Counted from the first letter of the stretch, positions 35,141 to 46,609 are shown. The stretch is 64,000 nt of DNA from Limonium bicolor (GCA_023374045.1 CM041778.1:365650831-365714830); one strand, 5' to 3'. Notes: generated by a model from the letters alone, not told the origin. A program made the numbers and translations.

Positions 35141-35403
35141 CTGTAGGAAGCTGAAGCATTATCTTCAACAGGTTCTCCATGAAAAGTCCATCTTTTATAA
35201 TGTGGCATGAAACCACGGGTCTTCAGATGGAATTGTACAACGTTGATGCTTTCATATTGTCTCACCACACCACAATCAACACAAGGACATGGAATTTTCT
35301 CCGCCTTTGTCCTGTCCTTGTGTTGCACTGCAGCTTTGCAAAACTCTTTCAGCATCTTGTCAAAATGTTCCCCTCTATCACCATACATCCATTCACGCTC
35401 CAT
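35141..35403 (-). pseudogene. CACTA transposase gene, first coding segment: transposase-associated domain
   Basis: It starts at ATG 35403 with MEREWMYGDRGEHF, then IPCPCVDCGVVRQYESINVVQFHLKTRGFMPHYKRWTFHGE. This is the short Cys-containing transposase-associated domain (PF13963) that begins most plant CACTA transposases; the C-P-C-VD-C cluster and the H..GF..Y..W.xHGE block are intact. The exon is interrupted at 35141 by the solo LTR and resumes in frame at 33260. Upstream sequence (35404-37195) would contain the 5' UTR and possible introns. An earlier in-frame ATG at 35424 is possible but extends beyond the usual family start. Confidence 0.85.
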
Positions 35404-37195
35404 ACTATATGTGCAACAGATCACAGGTGTGAGTTATAGCCTTTGTGAAACCAAAATCTTTATAGAATATGGTCTGTATTAAGTTGCACATGTTTATTTC
35501 TTAATGGAGCATGACTGGGATGATTGTCAAATAGTCTAGCCTAACTCTAAGGTTGCAAACACAAAATAAACTAGCATTTTAAATTTAACAAATTGTCGCA
35601 CTTCTAAAACAGAAACCGGTGTTTAAAACAATATTACGAATACTTTTTCTACAAAAAATTCGGCATGACCTTTGCATAATTATACACATCCCGTGCTTAT
35701 TATTCAGCACTCACCAAAGTCATCACAACCACAAACATTCCAACAATGGCAGCAACCAACAATTAAAATAAATCAATTCTTTACTAGCTAACTGAAAACC
35801 AATTGCAAATTCAGATCATCAAACCAACATTTTCAATTCTCCACTGTATAAGTTCAAACCGGTTTAGAGATTAAAACAGAATCCAGAGTTAAAATACGTA
35901 CTTGTTTTTTAAGGATTTATGGAGAGGGGAGACTGGTGCCTGAGAGGTAGGCTACTGTGCGAGAGATGCAGCAATACCACTTCTGATATGTCTCTGCAAG
36001 GGAGCAACAAGAAATAAATTACAAAAGAAATGCATCAACAAATATGGAATGAAGCTAAATTATGTACTAGCACTTATATTTAAATACATAATTGCATTTA
36101 TTAAACAAAAAATAAGGTTTAGTTACTTACTTGTGCATAGAGGAGGAAAGTGCAACAGTAATGGAAGAAGGCGGAAAACAAGAGAGGTGATTCACGGACT
36201 TGAATGTAGTGAGTCCTGAAAAAAAAATTAGATATTGTTAGACATATACACATAGATGTATAAATGTAATAAAAATAAGTCTACAAGGACACAACCATGC
36301 TTATTATTAAGCATTCACCAATCATTCAACAACACAAATTTCTCTCATAAACCAAACTAATATATACCAAATTTATTCATCAAACCAAATTCCAATAATT
36401 TGTGGAAATCAAATACAAAGTAAAAAAGAGAAAAATGATAAGTAAGATTATATTACCAGTTCGTAATTGAATTGTTCTCCGCTCCGCTTTCAATCTACCA
36501 TGAAATGGTTAAGAAGCTTCTTAAGTATTTATCTATAGAGACACAAATACATATAGATACAAGAAAAACTCAGTAGTTGTGTACGTTCCTTGTTCGTAAA
36601 TATAGGATTGTAATTATAATGGACTGCAAAATGAAGACATAAGTTGACTATATTACATGTTCACAAGTGAACTGTTTTCAGCCCCATACGAGTTCAATCA
36701 ACAACAGCAGCTTAGTAATTACTCCCTACAAAGGCACAAACACACAAAATGAGTAAAAAAAATCAAAATTTTCGTTTAAACATTTCATCGAACACCTTAT
36801 GAGCACATGTATTTTCACTTATTTTAAACTGAATATATACATAAATCTTATACACACCACAAACTTAGACATCCACATACACATTTACAATCTTAATATC
36901 AACATACAACACAACAGATACAAGATTGGAACCCTAAAAATCGAGTTACCTTCCTCTCTGATTCGCCACTCTTGCTGCTGCTGTTGTTGGAGTCGAACTG
37001 GGGGTCAGCGACGGCGAACAGCACGGCGGCACCCACGGGCGGCGAGGACGGCGTCACCCACGGCCGGCGAGGTCGACGGTTGCGAGGTTGGTTTTGCCGG
37101 TCGCCGTTCGCAAGAGAGAGGAGGGAGCAGTAGTGTTATCGGTGAGAAAATACGATGAATTGGGTTCGGGGGGGGGGGGGGGGGTGGTTTAAAAG
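35404..37195. other. CACTA 5' region: leader, possible introns and promoter
   Basis: AT-rich DNA with intron-like T-rich stretches. Near the element end it includes a GC-rich block at 36960-37110 and a run of 17 G at 37168-37184. No coding domain is recognisable. The transcription start was not located. Confidence 0.5.
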
Positions 37196-37462
37196 GACCT
37201 ATTTCGGCGGTTCCTAACGAAGAACCACTGAAATAGGTGATAAAAAAAAAAAATAAAAAAAATAAAAAAACCTATTTTGGCGGTTTCTAGTGAGGAACCG
37301 CCGAAATAGGTCTATTTTATTTTTTTTATAATTAAAGTGGGCCTATTTCGGCGGTTCCTTACTAGGAACCGCCGAAATAGGTTCCCGACCTTTTCAGAAA
37401 CCAACCTATTTTGGCGGTTTGTTAACAACCACCGAAATAGGGGCGCCGAAACAGGCCATTTT
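37196..37462. repeat. CACTA subterminal repeats, right (5') end
   Basis: Three large inverted pairs of CCTATTTCGGCGGTTC and GAACCGCCGAAATAGG with 6-9 nt loops, plus single copies, mirror the repeats at 9605-9892. Confidence 0.88.
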
Positions 37463-37472
37463 TGTACTAGTG

Positions 37473-37475
37473 TCG
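37473..37475. repeat. Target-site duplication of the CACTA element, right copy (tcg)
   Basis: Partner of 9591-9593. Confidence 0.9.
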
Positions 37476-38130
37476 TTTCACGGTCCTAGCCTCTTTATCT
37501 TCTGGAGGCAATTTTCCTTCAAGGATGTATTCCACGACCGGGGTCATCCAAGATTCCTCAGGTACGAGGGGCTCAGTCGTCAGGACCTGGGCTTCGTCTA
37601 CGCTCGGATTGGTCTTGGTTTCCAACCACACCTTACTTGGTACTCTCTCGGTCATGCTTGCTAATTTCGCTAACGCGTCAGCTTCGGTGTTTTTTGTCCG
37701 GGGAAGGTGCTTCAGCTCGCATCTTGAGAAGCTTGCTTTTAGCTCTTGAACCCTGAGTAAGTACTTCCAGAGTTTCTCTTCCTTTACCTCATATATGTTG
37801 TCATGTTGCCGGGTGACCAGCAAGGAGTCTGAGTATATTTCCATGTCTGTTGCGCCTAGGTCAATGGCAACCTCTAGGCTTTGAATGAGAGCTTCGTATT
37901 CGGCCTCGTTGTTTGTTACTTCGAACTCCAACCGGAAGGCGTAGTTAAGGTCTCGTCCGTCGGGAGTTTGGACTACAATCCCCGCTCCCGCTCCTGCCTT
38001 GCACCGGGCGCCGTCTACCTGAATGATGAAGGGAGTTGGTGGCTTTCCTTCTTCTTGGTCGAAGCTGGTTTCGGTTATAAAGTCCGCTAGGGCCTGAGCT
38101 TTGATCGCCGTTCGCGGTAGGAAGTGAATT
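37476..38130 (-). pseudogene. Tat-lineage aRNH (archaeal-type RNase H) domain of pol
   Basis: The additional RNase H between the Ty3-type RNase H and integrase is the hallmark of the Tat lineage. Visible acidic catalytic positions are D in FIIQVDGARCKAGAGAG, E in VTNNEAEYEALIQSLEVA, D in MEIYSDSLLVTRQ and D in KNTEADALAKLASM. The sequence from 38130 to 37476 is open. A TAG at about 38135 separates it from the preceding RNase H, and the C-terminal side runs into the CACTA insertion at 37472, with the rest of pol resuming at 9593. The domain looks intact, but the polyprotein is not translatable as one piece. Confidence 0.88.
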
Positions 38131-38135
38131 TCGTA

Positions 38136-38463
38136 CTAGGTGAGCTCGACTGCCCAGCTTACCATGCATCCTGACGCGTTTGGATTATTTGTTATTTGCT
38201 TCAACGGCCAGTTGGTCCTTACAAGGATTCTGTGTGATTGGAAGTATGGTCGTAGCTTCCGGGATGCCACCACTAGAGCAAGAAAGACCTTTTCAATATG
38301 TGTAGCGCCTTTCTACGGGGGTCAGGATCTTTCCTTTGTAGTAGACGGGAATCTCCTTCTTTTCGTCTTCCATGATTAGGACCGCTGCCACCGCCCACGC
38401 TGATGCGGACAGGTAGAGGTAGAGGTCTTGACCGGGCATTGGGACTCCCAGCTTGGGTAACCC
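38136..38463 (-). pseudogene. Tat-lineage Ty3-type RNase H domain (degenerate)
   Basis: It continues from RT after a TGA at about 38461. Recognisable blocks are LYLYLSASAWAVAAVLI, PVYYKGKILTPVERRYTHIEK and ILVRTNWPLKQI. The first catalytic Asp of active RNase H (normally YxDAS) is replaced by LSASA, as is usual in Tat elements, where aRNH is thought to take over. It ends at the TAG near 38135. Confidence 0.8.
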
Positions 38464-39270
38464 TCAAAGCATTTCTTTTATCTTCTCAAAGGCTTCTTTG
38501 CATTCTTGCCCCCACTGGAACTTGTTGTTCTTTCTCAACATGTTGAAAAACAGGATTGCTTTTTCCTGTAACTTTGAACAGAACCTGCTTAAGACCGTGA
38601 GTCTCCCGTTGAGGGCTTGGACGTCCTTGATGTTTATGGGAGGGCTGAGGTCGAGAATCGCCTGGGTCTTTTCCGGATCCACTTCTATTCCTCGTTGTCC
38701 AACGATGAAACCAAGGAATTTTCCTTTGGTGACCCCGAATACGCATTTCTCCGGATTTAGCTTAATCTGGAATTTGTCGAGTGTGGTGAATGTCTCCTCC
38801 AAGTCTTTCATGTGATGTTCTTTGGACGGGCTTCTCACGACTATGTCATCCACATAAGCTTCCACATTTCTCGAGAGTTGCTCCCAGAATACTTTGTCGA
38901 TCATCTTTTGGAAAGTCGCGCCGACATTCTTTAATCCGAATGGCATCACTTTGTAACAGAAGATTCCTGCTGAGGTAACGAAGGAAGTTTTTTCGGAGTT
39001 CATCTTTATCTGGTTGTACCCAGAGAATGCATCCAGGAAGCTTAAGACGGAGCTTTGGGCCGATGAGACGACCAGTCGATCTATTGATGGCAACGGGTAA
39101 AAATTTTTGGGACATGCCTTGTTCAGGTCAGTGAAATCCACACACATTCTCCATTTCCCATTAGATTTCTTTACCATAACCACGTTTGCCAGCCACTTGG
39201 GGTATGCCACCTCTCTGATAAAACCTGCTTGCAGGAGATTTTGGACTTCTTCTCGAGCAGCTTGGTCCCT
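38464..39270 (-). pseudogene. Tat-lineage reverse transcriptase
   Basis: Copies element RNA into DNA inside the virus-like particle. Motifs in order are YPKWLANVVMVKKSNGKWRM, FTDLNKACPKNFYPLP, FLDAFSGYNQI, KVMPFGLKNVGATFQ, the catalytic AYVDDIVVRS (YVDD) and FLGFIVGQRGIEVDPEK, all typical of plant Ty3/gypsy. The ORF 38464-39210 has no interruptions; a TAG at about 39274 and a TGA at about 38461 bound it, so in this copy RT is separated from protease and RNase H by point nonsense mutations without frameshifts. Confidence 0.92.
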
Positions 39271-40221
39271 CTATGCTCCGATCACCCTCCTTCTTTGGCG
39301 GATTGCTGGGTGCGCTGGGTCCACGTTGAGATTATGCTGGATAACGTTTGGGTCTATTCCGGGCATCTCCTCTGTGCTCCAAGCGAACGTGGCCCTTCTT
39401 TTTTCCAGGAATCTTGTTAGATGGATTTGCTCTTCGCTGTCAAAGGCATTTCCAATTTTAAAGAATTTACTGAGGTCAGTTCGTAGAGGTACCTCTTTTG
39501 GGAGATCAGCGGGAGCCTCGTACCGCTCTGCTGTTTCGTCAGGGAAGGGCAGCTTTCCCTTGAATTCCTTCTCGGATCCCACGGTTTTGACGGTCCCGTT
39601 TCCTGGTAGGTTTTCCATGATCCGCACCTTACATACCCGCGCGACTTTCTAGCTTCCTCTCACCGTAACGAGTTTCCCCGACCTGGTCAGGTACTTCATT
39701 TTCAGGTGGTGGGTGCTACAAATGGCTCTGAAGGCGTTTATCCCTGGTCGCCCGAGGTACATATTGTACCCAGAGAGCCCGGGAAGGATGAAGGCTGTCA
39801 ATTCTTCCGTGCGCCAATCATCCCCTTGCCCTAGGGTAACGGTGAAGTCGACGCTCCCTGTAGACTTAGCCGAGATCCCTCCTACGAAACCACCCAGTAC
39901 AGTTGAATAGGGTTTGATCCTATCTTCTGGAATCTCGAGTTTTTTTACCGCCTCGGCAGAAATGACATTAGCACCTGCTCCGCTGTCGACCAGGATTCCT
40001 TCCATCATGCGGTCGTTCACCTGGGCCCTTATGACCAGCGGGTCGTTATGCGGGTAGAGGACTCCGTCTTCATCATCCTTGATGAAGTAGATTGGAGGAA
40101 GCTTTTGGTGTTTCACGACCTTCTTGTCCGGGAGCTCTCGGTGAACCTCGTGGACGTGTCTTTTCCTTTCATTGGGGATTAGGGGCCCCACTTCTGAGAA
40201 TAGTCCTGTGAACATTCTCAA
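39271..40221 (-). pseudogene. Tat-lineage aspartic protease and linker to RT
   Basis: The frame 39649-40221 carries PLVIRAQVNDRMMEGILVDS followed by GAGANVIS, containing the D-S-G active site of retropepsin-type proteases, then YMYLGRPGINAF-like downstream residues. A TAG near 39648 is followed by the linker frame 39271-39627, which leads into RT through ERRRATFAWSTEEMPGIDP and RQRRRVIGA. The protease matures gag and pol. An intron-like gap (40222-40433) separates it from gag. Confidence 0.85.
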
Positions 40222-40433
40222 TGAGAGTTTTATTAGTTTCCTTATCTTGCTTTGTTATCTCTGTTTATTTGTAAGTTGTGACACGTGAAACTTTATCGGG
40301 ATGCAAGCATTTATATGGTAGAAAAGCTTTTATAAAGTAGTAACGAGCTACAGCCTCCCGCGGGGTACAAAGGTGATTCCTCCCTTCTAAAGGAGCACTT
40401 CACACCCTTTTCTAGAGAATTACCCTAGGCAAT
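40222..40433 (-). other. Gag-protease spacer, possibly an intron
   Basis: On the minus strand the gag frame ends in two stops, followed by about 210 bp of non-coding sequence with a GGTAATTC at its start and a TTCACAG just before the protease frame opens. Introns within gag-pol are known for the related Ogre elements; splicing here is inference only. Confidence 0.35.
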
Positions 40434-41506
40434 CTACAGACCCGTGATTACCCCGAAGGACTTGCTATGGTCCAACTCTGGGTGGACTTCTTCTTCTGGC
40501 TTAGGCCGGGAGGACTGGCTACCAGAGTGCTGCCTATACTGGCCTCCCTTTCCTTTCTTCTTGTTCTCCTCAATCAACCTTAGCTCCTTGGCTAGGTTCG
40601 CGCAATTGATGGTCTTGTGGTTGCGGTGTCCGTGATACTCACAGAAGGCTACCGGCACCTCCCCTGGGTTGGGCTTTCTCCGTGGGGGCAAGAGTCCTTC
40701 CCTTTCAGCGGCGGCATATTTCCCTGGGTCTATCTGTACTGTTGGGAAGGCCCTGGAGCTCGAGGCCTGCTGTCCCTGGGGGGCCGGGGTCTTGGAATAA
40801 GCCTTGTACCGGCCTCCTCCTTGGTGCGAGCCTCCAGTCGCAATCACCCCTCCTGTCTGGCTTCCCTTCTTCTCACTCGCAGCGGGAACTCTAAAGCTGC
40901 TGAGGAGTATTGTTGGAACTCCTCAGTTAGTTGCTTGAAACTGGAGATCGATTGGGGCAATCGAGACGAGATCCAGCTCAAGGCTCTCTTGGAGAGTGTC
41001 CCGGGGAATAAGTTGCACAAGGCAAGAGAGCTAATCCCCTGGGTGTTCATGACGAGCATGAACTTCTTAATGTGCTGAGCAGGATCCCCTGTACCGTCGT
41101 ACTTCTCCACTGCCGGGGAGACGACGTGGGGCGGGAGCTTAGCCCTGCGGATCTTTACGGAGAAGGGGTATAGGCTCTTGTCGATGGCGTCATCTTCTTC
41201 CTCCTCGATGGTGGTTAAGGCCTTTCCTCGGGTACCTTTTTTCCCGTCGTTGCTTCCCGCCACGTCTCGCCCTTTCAGGAGATCTATTTCCTCCGACATT
41301 TCTTCCCACTTTCGCTGGAATTCCTCGTCTCTCTACATCAATTCCTATTGCAGGAGCTCGTTTCCTTCCACAATCTTCTCGTCGATGGATCTGGTGAGGC
41401 TCGTCAGCATGTTCTCCAAATCTTTTTTGGAAATGGAGTCGTGGGTTACCTCGGGTCCGGTGCTTCCGTCGTTGGTTTGCAGATTCTTCCTAGTCCCGGG
41501 TGCCAT
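40434..41506 (-). pseudogene. Tat-lineage gag
   Basis: It starts at ATG 41506 right after TTTTTGCAG-type leader sequence. The first 53 codons end in a TAG, with a second TAG four codons later. Beyond these the frame continues through LPPHVVSPAVEKYDGTGDPA and FPGTLSKRALSWISSRLPQSI with FKQLTEEF, the conserved retrotransposon gag block (PF03732-like), then a zinc-knuckle-like CEYHGHRNHKTINC near the C-terminus and a basic, Gln/Ser-rich tail. A reading-frame change at about 40845 separates two overlapping frames. Gag forms the particle; this copy is inactive. Confidence 0.85.
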
Positions 41507-41807
41507 GTTCGTACCTAACCTGCAAAAACTCAGTTCCGTTCTCAGATGTGTCGACTTCGTATAGACGGAGGGTGATTTTTCGGTATGAGGGAGGGTCTAT
41601 CTAAATGGTCTAACTGAGAAGCCTAGATCCTAGAAATGCCATTCTGTGGAGGGTGAAAACCTGTCACTTCGGCATCCCTCAAATACCTACTAAATTGTCC
41701 GTCTTTCCCAGAAAGCATAAGGGAGAGTGCAAGTGTGCACTATACCCGCTCTCAATGGGCTCCACGTGGACTTATGCCCTAAGGGCGGAAATTGACTAGA
41801 GTCGCCA
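41507..41807 (-). promoter_or_regulatory. Leader and primer-binding-site-like sequence of the gypsy element
   Basis: Between the gag ATG and the start of the long LTR-like region. At 41795-41808 the minus strand reads TTGGTGGCGACTCT; related TGGCGACTC sequences are used as primer sites in Ogre-type Tat elements (tRNA-Arg). The position, directly next to the LTR-like region, supports this. Confidence 0.5.
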
Positions 41808-42851
41808 CCAAGTTTGGCCTAAGATACTAGGAAGGAAGGGAAGGAGGGTTCTAAGAACCGTTAATTGACTCTGTGATTTGTTGCCTATGGATAGGACTTA
41901 TCTGATCATACCAGAGATTCTGTGTGGGTTCGCACTGGGTTACACCCCTTAGAAGTGGCAACGACCACGACTTCGGATTGGTGCCCGAGGAAACCTCGGT
42001 CTCCAATTGTCGGGATTGCCTTCTTTCAAAACCTTATTTAAAGAGATTCATTTAAAAGCCAAGAACAGGATTAGGATGAGAAGAGAGAGAGTGGATGAGG
42101 CGAGCTTTTCTGCCAAGTCAACGCCTAGAAGAGGGAATTGGGGAATTCAGATGAGTATAAAATGAAGATTTGGGAAAAGTCTGGGGTTGAGTGAATAGAC
42201 AAGACTTGGAGTCTGATGGTTTGAAGTTTGTGAGAACCAAAGAAGGTTTGAGTGTTTTGAGAGATATGAGGGCACCTCAGAAGGGGAAACGGTTATTTTG
42301 TTTGGAATGGGGTTGTACCCTAGATGGGCTGCCTACGTACTCAACTCCCTGTTGAGACCTTACGTAGTTCAGGGTTATCGGGTTTTGGGAATTTTAAGGT
42401 TTTTTGAGTTGTTTGAAATGCGCGGGATTGTTTGGAGGTGAGATGGCTGAGCGCAAAAGGGTATTTTGATTGATGTGGGGTCGCACCCTATGTGGGTTGC
42501 CTACGTACTCAATTCCGTATTGAGATCAAACCTTACGTAGTTCATAGTTTTTGGAGATTTGGGAGTTTTAGGGTTTTGAAGGAATTGGGGTTTTGACCTT
42601 TTGGGTCTTTGAGGGGTCGAAGAGATTTTGTGGTCATTTTGTGAGGTTTGACAGATTGTTGGGTTCGTTTTGAAGTATGAGGTGCAAAACGTCTGCGAGA
42701 CACTCAAGTCTGTGAGACATTTAAAATCTTGAGAAGACGGAGTCTGTGAGACGCTCGGGTCTATAGGACAATCAAGGCTTGAAAGGGTTATAAAGTTCGA
42801 AGGTGTTCGGGTTTGAGAAGCTGAGGGTTATTGAGGTGTTTGAGTTTGATG

Positions 42852-43022
42852 AGTCTATTGAGATATTCGAGTTTGTTGAGCTGTTGAGACATTCAAGTCA
42901 GTTGAGCTGTTGAGACGTTCAAGTCTGTTGAGCTGTTGAGACGTTTGAGTCTGTTGAGCTGCTGAGACGTTCGAGTCTGTTGATCTGCTGAGACGTTCGA
43001 GTCTGTTGAGCTGTTGTGACGT
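42852..43022. repeat. 26-bp tandem repeat
   Basis: About six units read like gagctgttgagacgttcaag plus tctgtt. They are diverged at the left edge and more regular to the right. Confidence 0.88.
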
Positions 43023-43539
43023 TTAGAGATTCGAGATGCCTGAGTTCTCCGGAGTTTGGAATTTCAAGGAGTTCGAAGTTTTAGGGAATTTGAGATTTAT
43101 GATGCTTGGAATTATTCAGGATTGAAATAAAATTGAATTGAATTGGGAATGAAAAGAATTTTGAATTGAAATTGAGATTGAATCTAAATTGTAATTGGAT
43201 TGAACTTGATTGAATTGGATTGAAATTGAAATTTGAATCGGAATTGAAATTGAAGTTGAATTGGATTTGAAGCTAAATTGGGATCGAATTGAGGTACTGG
43301 GCTGGATTTGGGCCTTGAAATGTGTGCCAGATTGGGCCTTATGAACGAGCTGGATTTAGGGCTCCGAATTGGGCTCGAATGGGCCTTAGAAATTGAAGTT
43401 GGAAGATGATTTGAAACTATGAGACAATTGGAATTTGGAAGAAGTTTGAAGTTTGATCTTGGAACTTTTGGAAGCATTTCAAATGCTTTGTATGAAGAGT
43501 ATTTAATGTTGGCGTGTGAAAAGCTTTGATTTTGAAGAA

Positions 43540-43830
43540 TTCATGAAGGATATCTGGTTTTGGAGTATGAGAGGATTGATTTTGAAGAGGGTATGATGAG
43601 TGAGTATGAGAGGGATTGATTTTGAAGTGTGTTTGGTGAGAGAGTGTGAGAGAGATTGATTTTGTAATGTGTTTGATGAGAGAGTGTGAAAGAGATTGAT
43701 TTTGCAGTATGTTTGATGAGAGAGTGTGAAAGAGATTGATTTTGCAGTGTGTTTGATGAGAGAGTGTGAAAGAGATTGATTTGCAGTGTGTTTGATGATA
43801 GAGTGTGAAAGAGATTGATTTTGAAGTGGA
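43540..43830. repeat. 40-bp tandem repeat
   Basis: About seven units of a 40-bp sequence around gagagtgtgaaagagattga (for example phases at 43641, 43681, 43721), with a 1-bp loss in one unit. The open frame on the minus strand (Lys-His-Thr, Gln-Ser-Leu-Ser repeats) is a by-product. Confidence 0.9.
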
Positions 43831-45128
43831 ATTTGACTCATTGGATCTTTAAATTGATTTGGAATTGGATGATTGAATGATTGTGAATTTTATTCTAACA
43901 ATTATGGATTGTTTAGAAAATTTTACGAAGGAAGGGCATTCCCCACCGACCAGACTCTATGGCCCGTTTGAGTGAGGAACATCCCTGGACCTAGAAGCTT
44001 TTCTAAACTGGACTCGAAGCGTCCAGAAATAAGTGGGCAAACCTAAAGGCTATTCTATGGCCGCCTGCTCCAGCCTGTTTGGCTGGTTATGGACCAAGCC
44101 TGAACAAAATTAGATTTGGGCCAAGAGTTACATGGGCACAAACAGGATCAGTCCATACACTTACAAAATCATAGGCAAGGAATGATTAACAAATGATATG
44201 TAGATTAATTTCCAAGGCTATATAAACAAATATACATGCGGACATGGATTTTAAAAGCTATCCGAATAAAACAAATGTATGTAAGAAAAAAAATTCAGAA
44301 TCTGTCTAAGTAATTATATATATGTGGACATGGATTTTAAAAGTTTAAGTTATGTACGTATGAAATGAATTTCAGAAGTAGTACGAGAAATGTATATACA
44401 AGAACGAATTATCAAAGCTATCTAGGTACCGAATCAGAATTATTCAAATCTAAAACTTTCAAAAATTAACAAGATGAGTCCTACTGTATGGGTTGCTAAC
44501 TAATTGTTAGTCTTATCCTATTTACTATCTTTCAATGGTCAATTAAAGGTTGCAAGCAAGAGAATAATGTAAACGGTTATGGATGAAGTCGCAAAAATGA
44601 ATAAGTCACAATACTACAACCAAAAGTAAAAAACGACAAACGAATTACAAATTGATACAAATACAAGTGAAAAGTTTAAATCTAAAGCTACTATAGGGGG
44701 TCGCATCGACACCACCTCACTTGAGCTGATAGGATCAGCAAGAAGTGTACCAACCGTTACACATGTTTGACGTGGAGACCCCGGTAGTCCTAGCCAAACT
44801 CCAATTCCTTAGCTAAGCAAGTTTCCAAGGTTTCCATTCCTCGAGCATTATGTACATGTCATAGGACAAAGACAAAGATACACGAGAATAATTTGTAATG
44901 AAATGTAAGAGGATTGGGGTGTGTGCAATGGGATCATACAGCCCCTCTCAATGGGAGGAAAGGGGGCAATCTAATCATCTCCCATACCCCAACCGAGAAC
45001 ATATAAAAGAGTTTCAAGCTGCCAACAAATGTTAAGGATTGTAATATAATCAAGCATTGGGGTTGCTACTCAAATTAATTTGTCATCTTAGATTACGACT
45101 CAACCAAAGTGTAGTATCAAAGATAGGG

Positions 45129-45136
45129 GTTGTGAG
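45129..45136. repeat. hAT target-site duplication, left copy (gttgtgag)
   Basis: Eight bases, repeated at 46433-46440. Eight bp is the hAT duplication length. Confidence 0.93.
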
Positions 45137-46432
45137 TAGACCTGGCAATTTTGACCCAACCCGAAACCCAACCCGAACCCAACCCATTTTTTGCGTTAGG
45201 GTCTGATTATTGACCCATCTATTTTTTGGGGTTGGGTTAGGGTAATAAGCTAATTTTGGGGTTGGGTTAGGGTAGAGATCATAACCCATGACCCAAGCCG
45301 AAACCCGAAAATATATTTGTTAATAATTAATTCACAATTATATATTATTTCAGATGAAACTATACCTTAGCCTTAAGCCCAAGTGCAGTTGGACTATCCC
45401 ACCTTTTAATATCACATACTTTTAACTAAACAAGGCCTAACCAGCTGCATATCAAATAAGGGCCCAACCAGACCTTTACATAATGCTGAAAACTCAAATA
45501 CTTCGTCTTGTAGACTCACATCCATTTTTCTTCTCTACGTCATTGTTCATGTCTATGTCGCTCTTCATCTCTGCCCATGGTTTGTTTTTCTTATTCTCAC
45601 TGCCATATTTATTCTTGAGAACAAATGTATATTTAGATTTTCTAGAATGGTGAACAAAAGTAGTGATATGTATTTTTTGTAAGTAGGATCTTGATTATAG
45701 ACCTCTTAGTGAATTATGAAGCCAACAATACGGATATCGTGCTACATGGAAGTCCTCAACTGTTGGTAACGAACTTATTAAGTGATTGTGATTTTACTTT
45801 CTCTCAGGCATGAGCACTCATTTTAAACAGGTTTAATTATTTTTTAAAACTATTAGTCATAGTTTGGGGCTTTGAGCTCTCAGTTTATTAATTATTCTAA
45901 CTTTAGAAGATTTGTCTTTATATATTTCTCTATGCATAATGAAGATTTTCATTTTCGTTCCCCTCTTATTAAGGGCCCTAGGATCATGTGCATATCTAGA
46001 TAGGATTCCTCCCCAACAGTGGTAGAGCTTCATGCTCAGAGTGATAAATATAAACTTATGGAAACAGTACGTGTTATTCTATTCATGGGAAATTGGTGTA
46101 GTACTTTTACATTCTTTGCATAACATGAAATTTATTTAAAGTTGGGTCGATCAAGCAGAATTGCTTCTCTTCCTTTTGTTTCATCCTAATTAGTTAGCAC
46201 TGAATGTTTTTGGATTTTTTTATTAAAGTCTACTCCTAATCCGTCTAAATATTGTATGCTTAAAAAATGGGTTGGTGGGTTGGGTTAGGGTTGAAGGATT
46301 TTAAACGGGTTGGGTTAGGGTCATGATTTCTGACCCATCCATTTTTGGGTTGGGCATGGGTTGATGATATTTTAAATGGGTTGGGTTAGGGTTGATATCA
46401 ACCCAACCCAACGACCCAAATTGCCAGATCTA
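45137..46432. mobile_element. Non-autonomous hAT element, 1.3 kb
   Basis: Terminal inverted repeats TAGACCTGGCAATTT (left) and TAGATCTGGCAATTT (right, inverted) are bounded by the perfect 8-bp duplication gttgtgag. TAG(A/G)xCTGGCAA is a common plant hAT terminus. Just inside both ends are stacked direct repeats built on GGGTTGGGTTAGGGT and CCCAACCC. The interior has no transposase, so it depends on an autonomous relative. It sits in the long LTR-like region. Confidence 0.93.
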
Positions 46433-46609
46433 GTTGTGAGTCATGCGGGATCATACCTAGAAGGGTTTATATCACTTCCCTCTAAGATGAAAAATTAGTG
46501 AGAAACATCCAGCCAATGAGTGATTAATGTACAATTTATAACATTCGAATAACTATCACTCCATTCATGTTCTTATCTAAGCGCTGTGGGACAAGAAGCA
46601 CGCTAGTAT

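Larger units (their letters stand above)
9594..37472 (-). mobile_element. CACTA (En/Spm) DNA transposon, 27.9 kb including nested insertions
   Basis: Termini are CACTAGTAGAAAAAAGGCC on the left and the reverse complement of CACTAGTACAAAAATGGCC on the right, flanked by the 3-bp duplication tcg. Both ends carry dense subterminal repeats of the type CCTATTTCGGCGGTT in both orientations. Inside, on the minus strand, are the TNP2-type transposase gene (35403 to 23794) and a second gene with Transposase_24 and Ulp1-like protease domains (23655 to 10200). Removing the three LTR insertions (about 10.1, 6.4 and 1.9 kb plus one duplication copy each) leaves an element of about 9.5 kb, a normal size for an autonomous plant CACTA. 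It sits inside the integrase-proximal part of a Tat gypsy element. Confidence 0.95.

Noticed and set aside
37141..37195. G17 run as a terminus of the CACTA element
   Set aside because: The true terminus with TSD is at 37472; the G run is inside the 5' leader.
43503..43841. 112-residue repetitive protein
   Set aside because: A translation of the 40-bp tandem repeat, which keeps a frame by chance.
46261..46432. Interstitial telomeric repeat
   Set aside because: The units are GGGTTGGGTTAGGG rather than the plant TTTAGGG array, and they belong to the ends of the hAT element.
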